A DNA stretch of 39,446 bases from positions 11,598 through 51,043 of the forward strand of contig JABDAP010000003.1 of the NCBI GenBank assembly GCA_013289065.1. The letters are read 5' to 3'. Every line of letters begins with the position of its first letter. Within the stretch, counting starts at the first letter, position 1. The position numbers and the translations under genes were made by a program. Source of the stretch: Bacteroidota bacterium. GTDB taxonomy: Bacteria > Bacteroidota > Bacteroidia > Chitinophagales > Chitinophagaceae. Shown here one piece after another: positions 6,672-14,166 of this stretch. The notes under the pieces were generated by a model that was given only the letters and a program-made list of their open reading frames with translations, was not told the origin of the DNA and did not search any database.

Positions 6672-6679
6672 TACCTTTG
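6672..6679 (+). promoter_or_regulatory. -7 promoter element of kbl
   Basis: TACCTTTG exactly matches TAnnTTTG and lies 19 nt before the kbl start codon. No clear -33 TTTG is seen at 19-23 nt spacing, where the repeat sequence lies. Confidence 0.5.
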
Positions 6680-6698
6680 CGTTTCGAAAAGCTTACCT

Positions 6699-7889
6699 AT
6701 GAATGAACAATTTGTAAAACGCATTGGTGAAGAGTTGGCTGAAATAAAATCTGCCGGCCTGGAAAAAAAAGAACGCATCATTACCAGTGAACAGGGTCCG
6801 GAAATAACGGTTAACGGAAAAAAAGTATTGAATTTCTGCGCCAATAACTATCTCGGGCTTTCATCCCATCCCAAAGTAATTGAAGCGGCGCACAAAGCCA
6901 TTGATACACATGGCTACGGAATGAGCAGTGTGCGTTTTATCTGCGGTACGCAGGATATTCATAAAGAACTCGAACAGAAGATCGCAGATTTTCTGCAAAC
7001 AGAAGATACCATTTTATATGCCGCCGCATTCGATGCCAATGGCGGTGTATTTGAACCGCTGTTCGGAGAACAGGATGCTATTATCAGCGATGCACTGAAT
7101 CATGCTTCCATTATTGATGGCGTACGTTTATGTAAAGCGCAACGTTTGCGATACGAACATAATAATATGGACGACCTGGAAACAAAACTGAAAGAAACAT
7201 CGGGCTGCAGAAGCAGGATCATTGTAACCGATGGCTCATTCAGCATGGATGGAACGATCGCGCAGCTGGATAAGATCTGCGGGCTCACTGATAAATATGA
7301 TGCGATCGTGATGATCGATGAATGCCACTCATCCGGCTTTCTTGGCAAAACAGGCAGAGGCACACATGAATACAGGAATGTGATGGGAAGGATCGATATC
7401 ATTACCGGCACACTGGGTAAAGCATTGGGTGGCGCCAGTGGCGGATTTACATCGGGCAGGAAAGAAATTATTGAAATGCTTCGCCAGCGGAGCCGACCTT
7501 ATCTTTTCTCAAACACAGTGGCGCCAAGCATTGTGGGCGCTTCCATTGCAGTGCTTGATATGTTAACCGAAACCACCGAGCTGCGTGATAAACTTGAATA
7601 CAATACAAAATATTTCCGCAGTAAAATGACGGAAGCGGGCTTTGATATCAAACCCGGCGATCATCCCATCGTTCCCATTATGTTGTATGATGCGGTAGTT
7701 GCACAGAATTTTGCGGCAAAATTATTAGAAGAAGATGTGTATGTGATCGGGTTCTTCTTTCCCGTAGTTGCCAAAGGCCTCGCAAGAATCCGTGTACAGT
7801 TAAGCGCCGCACACAAACAGGAACACCTGGATAAAGCGATCGCCGCATTTACGAAGGTTGGGAAAGATCTGGGAGTGTTGAAGCACTAA
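6699..7889 (+). CDS. kbl: 2-amino-3-ketobutyrate CoA ligase (glycine C-acetyltransferase)
   Basis: A 396-residue PLP-dependent enzyme of the alpha-oxoamine synthase family, close to the 398 residues of the E. coli enzyme. It has NFCANNYLGLSSHP (45-58), the GYGMSSVRFICGTQ segment, the DECHSSG motif (207-213) and the PLP lysine Lys241 in GTLGKALGG. It cleaves 2-amino-3-ketobutyrate with CoA to glycine and acetyl-CoA in threonine breakdown, or runs in reverse. The start is set at ATG 6699: an in-frame ATG at 6591 would add 36 residues coded by an intergenic repeat, and the TACCTTTG element lies inside that stretch. The partner threonine dehydrogenase gene is not in this window. Confidence 0.92.
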   Translation: MNEQFVKRIGEELAEIKSAGLEKKERIITSEQGPEITVNGKKVLNFCANNYLGLSSHPKVIEAAHKAIDTHGYGMSSVRFICGTQDIHKELEQKIADFLQTEDTILYAAAFDANGGVFEPLFGEQDAIISDALNHASIIDGVRLCKAQRLRYEHNNMDDLETKLKETSGCRSRIIVTDGSFSMDGTIAQLDKICGLTDKYDAIVMIDECHSSGFLGKTGRGTHEYRNVMGRIDIITGTLGKALGGASGGFTSGRKEIIEMLRQRSRPYLFSNTVAPSIVGASIAVLDMLTETTELRDKLEYNTKYFRSKMTEAGFDIKPGDHPIVPIMLYDAVVAQNFAAKLLEEDVYVIGFFFPVVAKGLARIRVQLSAAHKQEHLDKAIAAFTKVGKDLGVLKH

Positions 7890-7915
7890 TTAGTGGCTAA
7901 TAATGCGGTGTGCTA

Positions 7916-8004
7916 TTAAACACATAGATACATAGTTATAGAAAAAGGAAAACATAAGTCTAATCTATGTGACCTATATCTTTCCTATGTATCTATGTGT
8001 TTAA
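7916..8004. repeat. Long-arm inverted repeat (CACATAGATACATAG family)
   Basis: TTAAACACATAGATACATAG (7916-7935) is exactly complementary to 7985-8004. The 49-nt loop has partial further pairing. It lies 26 nt after the kbl stop and could act as a terminator-like structure, but it lacks a clean T tract. Confidence 0.75.
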
Positions 8005-8133
8005 ATAAATGTCGCTTGAATTGGCAACCAAAAGATAAAATCGTGAATCCGCAAAATTGTAAGATGAAAATAGTTATTTCAATAGCACAACACATCAGTC
8101 GATAATTAGTAATTGAATACGGCAACAAAAATT

Positions 8134-8988
8134 ATGAAAATGAAATTTATATCAACCAGGAATCTTTTTTTATTACTAATTATTAACTACTCATTACTAA
8201 TTATAACCTCCTGTTCTCCGAATAATGTAAAAACCGACGATAGCTTAAAAAAATATTTCGATCAATATAATGTAACCGGCACATTTGGTTTGTATGATAA
8301 TGGCACGGGACAGTTTGTGATATATAATTTATCACGCTTTAAAGACTCGGCCTATTTGCCTGCATCAACTTTTAAAATCGTTAACGCATTGATCGGGCTT
8401 GAAACGGGAAGGATCGCAAATGAAAAGATGGTGATCAAATGGGATGGCGTGATCCGCAGGTTTCCAAACGGCGATACTGCGAAAGACTGGAACAAGGATC
8501 TCACGATGGAAGAAGCATTCAAAGTTTCGGCGCTGCCTTATTACCAGGAAGTTGCCCGCAGGATCGGAAAAGATACTATGCAGCATTGGCTCGACAGTTT
8601 GAAATATGGTACACACAAGATCACCACAACCATCGATTCATTCTGGATCGATAATTCTTTAAAGATCACACCAGACGAAGAAATGGGCCTTGTTAAAAAA
8701 TTATATTTCGGCCAGTTGCCATTTCAGAAACGTTCGCAGGATATTGTAAAAAAAGTGATGCTGCAGGAAAGCAATGCAAATTATAAACTGAGTTATAAAA
8801 CCGGGTTGGGTTTTCGCGAGAACGGCAACATGCTCGGATGGATCGTTGGCTGGATAGAAGAAAACAGGCATCCTTACTTTTTTGTACTCAATATAGAAGG
8901 CCCGCCTGATGCCAAACTCTCAACGGCCAGAATGGATATCCTGAAAGCAATCCTGAAACAGAATGATTTCTTTGAAGGAAAGCGGTAG
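8134..8988 (+). CDS. Class D beta-lactamase-like lipoprotein
   Basis: A 284-residue serine penicillin-recognising enzyme of the OXA family. It has the active-site S78-TFK (PASTFKIVNALIGLE), the KTG triad at 222-224 (SYKTGLG) and Trp171 in the FWID segment. The second motif is SAL (132-134) where SxV is usual, followed by PYYQEVARRIG; the YGN motif is YGT (158-160). The N-terminus is a lipoprotein signal with lipid-attachment Cys27 (LLIITSC). ATG 8134 or 8140 is the start; TTG 8113 is unlikely. It may hydrolyse beta-lactams or act on cell-wall peptides; the substitutions make the spectrum uncertain. Part of the signal peptide is coded by an intergenic-type repeat. A 32-codon ORF follows two bases after the stop. 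Confidence 0.88.
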   Translation: MKMKFISTRNLFLLLIINYSLLIITSCSPNNVKTDDSLKKYFDQYNVTGTFGLYDNGTGQFVIYNLSRFKDSAYLPASTFKIVNALIGLETGRIANEKMVIKWDGVIRRFPNGDTAKDWNKDLTMEEAFKVSALPYYQEVARRIGKDTMQHWLDSLKYGTHKITTTIDSFWIDNSLKITPDEEMGLVKKLYFGQLPFQKRSQDIVKKVMLQESNANYKLSYKTGLGFRENGNMLGWIVGWIEENRHPYFFVLNIEGPPDAKLSTARMDILKAILKQNDFFEGKR

Positions 8989-8990
8989 GT

Positions 8991-9089
8991 ATGATTAACT
9001 ATATTATTTCGGGGATCATTATTCTTCTTGGCGCTTCCATTATGTTTACACATTTCGCCGCAGTAAAAGCTCCGAAAAGATCCTGCTAA
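8991..9089 (+). CDS. Tiny membrane ORF after the class D enzyme
   Basis: A 32-residue ORF starts two bases after the beta-lactamase-like stop. Its sequence begins MINYIISGIIILLGASIMF, one transmembrane helix, and ends with a basic tail (VKAPKRSC). Spacing fits translational coupling. I do not recognise it. It could be a single-pass small protein or a chance frame; 81 bases then separate it from the convergent gene. Confidence 0.35.
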   Translation: MINYIISGIIILLGASIMFTHFAAVKAPKRSC

Positions 9090-9170
9090 GCCTGATATCG
9101 GTAGCCCTTTAAATACAGATTTACGACAGATTTGAGCAATGTAGAAATTACTGCTCATATCGGGAACTTA

Positions 9171-10463
9171 TTACTGCTTTTTCAGGCCTGCCAGTTCACC
9201 AGCTATAGGTTGTTTTGATCGCAGCTCTTCAAGGGCAAGTTGAACTTTCCCCCATTTTTTCATAGCTTTTTTACTGATCTGGAGATCATTTTTTTTGGCG
9301 TAGAAATCGAGAATGTTTTGTTTTTCACTGGTGCTCACCGAATCAAAATGTGTTGACTCGAGTTTTAAGACCCAGTCATTGTAACATTCATCTGCAAGCC
9401 TGTATTCTCCCGCTACTGTTTTTTTTCCGGTATCGTAATCAATATTTGCCAATGGCGGGCCTTTTTGCGTCATGGAGGCGAGATAAGTTGTGTAATAAGC
9501 CAGAACAGTATCAAAACTCTGTATGTATAACTTTTCAACTTCGGGTGTCGGTGTTTTAAAACGCAATGCTTTCAGAGGGCCCACTTTAGGCATGATCCTG
9601 ATAACGAAAGAAAAGAATTGTGCGCCGATGCCTGGTTTTTTATGTTCTTTTCCAAATTCCTGGTAATAGTTTGCACGTTTCATTTTATAAATGAATTTGC
9701 GCCCGGTCATTCCCGGAGTTGCTTTTTCAATATCGCTTTTCTTAAGCGCCCAGGCTACTTTGGTAATGCCGGGCATAAGGCTCTGAACACTCCATCGGAA
9801 TGTAGATACAGCAAGCGAAAAACTGCCGAAGACTTCTTTAAGTTCCAATCCATATATCTTTCGGAAAGCCCTTTCCATTACGGGTTCCGACACCTGGAAG
9901 CCGATATAATCATGATAGGCATTTGAAGCGTAATTGCCACGTGCTGTTTGTAAAACATCAAATGAAAATTCTGTCCTGGCATGCGATGTTTTGTCTTCCG
10001 CATACGTAACCACTCCTCCAAATTTTGAACGCATATTCGGATAAATAATAGGAACGCTTACGTTGGTTCCAAGTGAGTGCCCGTATTTATCTGCGTTATA
10101 ATGACACAGGCAACCTAATGCAAAAGCATATTCATTGATGTTTTGTGCTTCCTGTAATAAACAATCCACAAAATCGCCGCTTCTAACATAATGCACAAGG
10201 TTGGTAAAAAGCTTACTGCCAAAAGGATAATAACCCATGTCTGGCGCAACCGCCCCGCCATAAGCATATGCATGCGCCTCTTTTAACTGATCAGGTGTTG
10301 CTTCAGGAAACCGCTGTTTTAAAAGGGGTACAAGAAACTTCTCCCAGCTTGCATCTATGATCGCTTCATGTGTAAGAACGGAATATGCTTTACAGGTTGA
10401 AATACCAAACAGGAAAGAAATTAAAACCAGACAGATAAGCCTGGGTAACATATTCTTTTTCAT
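9171..10463 (-). CDS. Zinc-dependent phospholipase C-family exported protein
   Basis: A 430-residue protein with an N-terminal signal (LICLVLISFLFGISTCKA). The mature start YSVLTHEAIIDASWE and the later APDMGYYPFG, NLVHYVRSGDFVD, LGCLCHYNADKYGH and TSHARTEFSFD segments carry the scattered His and Asp residues that bind zinc in the zinc-dependent phospholipase C/S1-P1-like fold. In Bacteroidota such proteins are annotated as phospholipase C family without a proven substrate. The C-terminal 200 residues are helical with no recognised motif. It converges with the class D gene region and is divergent from a PAP2 phosphatase, another lipid-phosphate enzyme, 129 nt away. Confidence 0.8.
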   Translation of the reverse strand: MKKNMLPRLICLVLISFLFGISTCKAYSVLTHEAIIDASWEKFLVPLLKQRFPEATPDQLKEAHAYAYGGAVAPDMGYYPFGSKLFTNLVHYVRSGDFVDCLLQEAQNINEYAFALGCLCHYNADKYGHSLGTNVSVPIIYPNMRSKFGGVVTYAEDKTSHARTEFSFDVLQTARGNYASNAYHDYIGFQVSEPVMERAFRKIYGLELKEVFGSFSLAVSTFRWSVQSLMPGITKVAWALKKSDIEKATPGMTGRKFIYKMKRANYYQEFGKEHKKPGIGAQFFSFVIRIMPKVGPLKALRFKTPTPEVEKLYIQSFDTVLAYYTTYLASMTQKGPPLANIDYDTGKKTVAGEYRLADECYNDWVLKLESTHFDSVSTSEKQNILDFYAKKNDLQISKKAMKKWGKVQLALEELRSKQPIAGELAGLKKQ

Positions 10464-10592
10464 TAATAAAGAATTTTATGGCGATGATGCTATCATTGTT
10501 TATTGCAATAAAAGGACCAAAGGAAAACAGCCGGGAACCCCTGGCAGGCTAATTGAATACAAATAGCAGGAACGTTTTTAAAGACCCGGAAC

Positions 10593-11576
10593 ATGCCCAA
10601 AAAAATAACTATTCCGCTTATTGCAATACTGCTTTCGCTTTTATGCGTGTTGCCTGGCTGCCTGCATGCACAAAAGCCGGATACCCTGATCAAGAAACTT
10701 GACAGCCTGCATCTGAAAACCGATAGTGCCGGCAAACAAATAAATAATATCGAGCCGCAGGCGTATGAGAACACACAGCTTACGCCTTCTTCATACCTAA
10801 TTCTTACATGGAGTGATCTGAAACAGGCTTTCACCAAGCCTTTTCATATGCAAAAAAAGGATTGGCCCAAAGTAGGAGAATTTGTAGCATTAGAAATTGC
10901 CCTTTCGTTTGCTGATGAAAAAATACAGGAAAATGCGCTTGCCCTGCGAACACAAAGTAAAACAGTACGGGACGTTAATGAATATGTGACCCAGTTCGGT
11001 GGTTTATATGAAGTATATACGCTTGTTGGCATGGGCACATTTGGGTACGTGTTTAAAAAGCCAAAAATGCTAACCACTACTTTTCTTGCCACACAGGCAT
11101 ATCTTACAGGCGGCGCTGTGGAAGGCGTTGTCAAAATTCTAACAGGCAGGCAAAGGCCGGATTTTTTATTGAACAGCGCCGGGAAAGTGGACCCAACCTT
11201 TCACGGGCCGTTTTCTACAACGCGGGATATATATGGCAACAAGGTCAATGGCTCCTGGCCCTCGGGCCATACAACAGTTGCCTTTGCGGCGGCCACGGTA
11301 TTTGCAATGGAATATAAAGACAAGCCTCTTATCCCTATCATCTCATACAGCGTGGCAACCCTTATTGGGTTGAGCCGGATGGTAGAGAACCGCCACTGGT
11401 TCAGCGATGTGGTAGCAGGCGCTGCGCTCGGATTCTTAACAGGAAGACAGGTAGTGAACAATTATCACCGCTACGCCAAAATAAAAGCGCCGACACAAAA
11501 AAAGAACACGGTCGCCTTCAATCTTGATTATCGTTTCGGTACACTGATGCCCGGAATGGTAATGAAATTTCGTTGA
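10593..11576 (+). CDS. PAP2-family phosphatase, exported
   Basis: A 327-residue protein with the three phosphatase motifs of the PAP2/acid-phosphatase superfamily: KILTGRQRP (181-189), PSGH (223-226) and SRMVENRHWFSD (261-272), containing the catalytic His226, His268 and Asp272. The N-terminus is a signal peptide with a possible lipobox (LPGC, Cys23). The C-terminus ends FGTLMPGMVMKFR, like a short beta strand. It removes phosphate from lipid phosphates or similar substrates outside the cytoplasm. It is divergent from the phospholipase C-like gene and ends four bases before the convergent receptor gene. Confidence 0.9.
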   Translation: MPKKITIPLIAILLSLLCVLPGCLHAQKPDTLIKKLDSLHLKTDSAGKQINNIEPQAYENTQLTPSSYLILTWSDLKQAFTKPFHMQKKDWPKVGEFVALEIALSFADEKIQENALALRTQSKTVRDVNEYVTQFGGLYEVYTLVGMGTFGYVFKKPKMLTTTFLATQAYLTGGAVEGVVKILTGRQRPDFLLNSAGKVDPTFHGPFSTTRDIYGNKVNGSWPSGHTTVAFAAATVFAMEYKDKPLIPIISYSVATLIGLSRMVENRHWFSDVVAGAALGFLTGRQVVNNYHRYAKIKAPTQKKNTVAFNLDYRFGTLMPGMVMKFR

Positions 11577-11580
11577 CCTG

Positions 11581-14034
11581 CTAATTTCCCGCTCTTCCCG
11601 CTTCACTTTCCGCACTGCCGGTTTGCCTTTTATGTTCTGCATTGATCTGCTTCCCGAAACTATACGTAAAGCCTAAAACAAAAACCTGGTTATGAAAATG
11701 ATTGGCATAGTGTGCAATTACATCAGGTATATTGGTAATAAAACCTGTTGAAGTATTGGTATTGAAAATATCCCTGACACTGAGTTTTAGGGAGGCCTGG
11801 TTGTTCCAGAATTTCTTTTGCAAACCAGCATTCAACTGGCCAAATGCAATTTTATCAAACTGTGCCTGTTGACGCGGCGAGCAATAAAATCCGCCCGTTT
11901 CTGCACTCCAGCCTTTGCCTAAAACAAATTGGTTGTTAACCTGTGCATACACGTAAGCGCTTTTGGTTTGAATATACCCGTTATATAACTGTCCGCTGAA
12001 AACCTGGTAATTAAAAAGATCTGTGTATGTATTGATCGTCCACCATTTTGCCGGATGCAGATTGGTTTCGATACTAAAAACAAAATAATCCCATTGGCCA
12101 ATATTGCCGTTCCTGCTGATGAACACACTTCCATTCTGTTCTATCGTTTCTATCTGTATATCACTTGTATGAATGTACTGCGCCGACAGCGTGAATTTAT
12201 TTTTATGCGTGTACGATATTTTAAAATCGTTCGAATACTGTGGTTTTAAAAATGGATTGCCGGCAAATGCGGTAAACTTATCAAGGATAAAAACAAACGG
12301 GTTCAGATCCTGGTAATTGGGCCTGTCTATACGGCGGCCATAAGCAAAATTCAACAGGTTATCGCCGGCAGAATCAATCTTAAAAGACAGGTAAGCTGTA
12401 GGAAACAGGTTGGTATAATGTTTTGTAAAAGCAGAATCCGGTTTATACAAATTACCTAACTGGTGCCCATCGCCATTTGTATTCTCGGCGCGTAAACCCG
12501 CCTGCACAGAAACTCTTTTAAATTCTTTACTGAAATTCAGATAGGCGGCATTGATGTTTTCTTTATAAATAAAATGATTGGTGTTGTTGTAATCGATCGT
12601 ACTCACGCCGTTGTTTACATTAAAATAATTGGCTTCATTATCAGAAGTAACATAGCTTGTTTTTAACCCCGCTTCCATTTTTGTTTTACCGGGAAGCATT
12701 TGTACATAATCTGTTTTGGCGGCATAAATAGAAATGCCGGATGGTAATTGATCCGTAATATTCTGCGAACTTTTTAAGCTGCCGGTTGGAGAATACGTGC
12801 TGTTTGCAAAGAACTGGTCTGCATCGGAACTGTATTTAATATAATCCATATCAAAACTTAACACCTTTCCGGAACTGTCGAATTTATGTGTATAGTTAAG
12901 ATTGATGCCGTTCTTGTGAAAAGAACTCACACTGCTGTTATCTGCTTTGATAGACGAATCCAATGCCCCCGATGCATTATAAGAATAACTGAATGTTGGG
13001 CGGTATTCATTTCTATCAGAAACTGATCCCGTATACACAATACCCCAGGTGGTTTTTGCAGAAGCATAATAATCAAAACCAATTTTAGCAACAGGGCTCT
13101 TTGTTACAGGTGTGAAATAATTGGTTTGTTTGAACGAAGTAGTTAAATGGCCGGAGAGGTCATAATAGTCGCGGTTGATATCCAGTTGCCGGAAACCTTT
13201 TTGAATACTGTAACCCAGATTGGCAAATACATTTATTTTTCCTGTATAATAATTCAGGTTGATGCTTTCATTGGTACGCGCATAAAAGGATTGTCCAACA
13301 CTCGCAGCAACAGAACCATTCAACCCTTTGGCCCTTGATTTTTTTGTTTTGATATTGATCACACCACCGTTGCCGGATGCATCGTATTTGGCGGGCGGAT
13401 TATCCATCAATTCAATTTTATCGAGTGCAGAAGAAGGTAACGACCTGAGATAAGTTGCCAGGTCGGCGGCAGATAAATAAGTAGGCTTGTCGTCTATCAA
13501 TATCAATACACTGCTCTTGCCTTTAAAACTGATGCCGCCGTTTTCATCAACCAAAACACCTGGTGTTTTTTCCAGCACTTCCAATGCATTGGAACCGGTA
13601 TTGGAAATAAGGGCATCCACATTTACAATGGTTCTGTCTATCTTCTGTTCTGTGAAAGGTTTATTTGCAGTTACCGTAACCGAAGCAAGTTCTTTGGCTG
13701 CTGATTCCTGTAACACGATAACGGGCAATACAATATTTTTTTGCCTCACACTGATCACAGCGCTGTAATATTTTTTAAAACCTATCGCCTCTGCCAGCAA
13801 CAACCAGTCGCCATCTTTCACTTCAGCAAATAAAAAATTCCCGTTCTCATCACTAATAATTGTTTTTTGAATGGATGAGTCGCTGCTGTTTAACAACGAA
13901 ACGGAGATTGCGGCCAGCCCCTTCTTTTGCGATCCAATGACCTGCCCACGCACAGATGCCGTTTGCGCCTGTATGTTTGTGATGCACAGTATGCTTACTA
14001 TCATGGCTATACTTAGCAATATCAACTTTCTCAT
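11581..14034 (-). CDS. Outer-membrane beta-barrel receptor (TonB-receptor-like)
   Basis: An 817-residue outer-membrane protein. After a signal peptide (ending NIQAQ) comes a carboxypeptidase regulatory-like Ig domain (TASVRGQVIG to about residue 105), then a plug domain (TVTANKPFTEQKIDRTIVNVDALISNTG onward, with VLEKTPGVLVDENGGISFKG), then a long barrel with many aromatic-edged strands. This is the SusC-distant, OMP_b-brl_3 type common in Bacteroidota, whose ligands are mostly unknown. The last predicted strand ends near VLGFTYSFGKQ; about 20 polar residues follow (INAEHKRQTGSAESEAGRAGN), an unusual tail since barrel proteins tend to end in an aromatic residue. No SusD partner is adjacent. 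Confidence 0.87.
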   Translation of the reverse strand: MRKLILLSIAMIVSILCITNIQAQTASVRGQVIGSQKKGLAAISVSLLNSSDSSIQKTIISDENGNFLFAEVKDGDWLLLAEAIGFKKYYSAVISVRQKNIVLPVIVLQESAAKELASVTVTANKPFTEQKIDRTIVNVDALISNTGSNALEVLEKTPGVLVDENGGISFKGKSSVLILIDDKPTYLSAADLATYLRSLPSSALDKIELMDNPPAKYDASGNGGVINIKTKKSRAKGLNGSVAASVGQSFYARTNESINLNYYTGKINVFANLGYSIQKGFRQLDINRDYYDLSGHLTTSFKQTNYFTPVTKSPVAKIGFDYYASAKTTWGIVYTGSVSDRNEYRPTFSYSYNASGALDSSIKADNSSVSSFHKNGINLNYTHKFDSSGKVLSFDMDYIKYSSDADQFFANSTYSPTGSLKSSQNITDQLPSGISIYAAKTDYVQMLPGKTKMEAGLKTSYVTSDNEANYFNVNNGVSTIDYNNTNHFIYKENINAAYLNFSKEFKRVSVQAGLRAENTNGDGHQLGNLYKPDSAFTKHYTNLFPTAYLSFKIDSAGDNLLNFAYGRRIDRPNYQDLNPFVFILDKFTAFAGNPFLKPQYSNDFKISYTHKNKFTLSAQYIHTSDIQIETIEQNGSVFISRNGNIGQWDYFVFSIETNLHPAKWWTINTYTDLFNYQVFSGQLYNGYIQTKSAYVYAQVNNQFVLGKGWSAETGGFYCSPRQQAQFDKIAFGQLNAGLQKKFWNNQASLKLSVRDIFNTNTSTGFITNIPDVIAHYANHFHNQVFVLGFTYSFGKQINAEHKRQTGSAESEAGRAGN

Positions 14035-14111
14035 ATCTCCGGTTTCAGATTAAAACCCCGGTTTTGGTAAAAGGTTACCGGTATCGTTAATTTATCCGGT
14101 TTCGGAAATGA

Positions 14112-14148
14112 TTTGGCGTACCTGTCTGGGCTATATCCGTTAATTTTG
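14112..14148 (+). promoter_or_regulatory. Promoter of ispG
   Basis: TAATTTTG (14141-14148) matches TAnnTTTG exactly, 18 nt before the ispG start. TTTG at 14112-14115 is 25 nt upstream, somewhat long for a -33 element. Confidence 0.45.
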
Positions 14149-14166
14149 CAGGACATTTTATGATCC

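Noticed and set aside
6591..6698. 36-residue N-terminal extension of kbl
   Set aside because: Coded by an intergenic inverted repeat and containing the likely -7 promoter element; the family begins at MNEQFVKRI.
7916..8004. Possible CRISPR or insertion-sequence ends from inverted repeats
   Set aside because: No regular spacer array, no transposase and no target duplication; only two arms.
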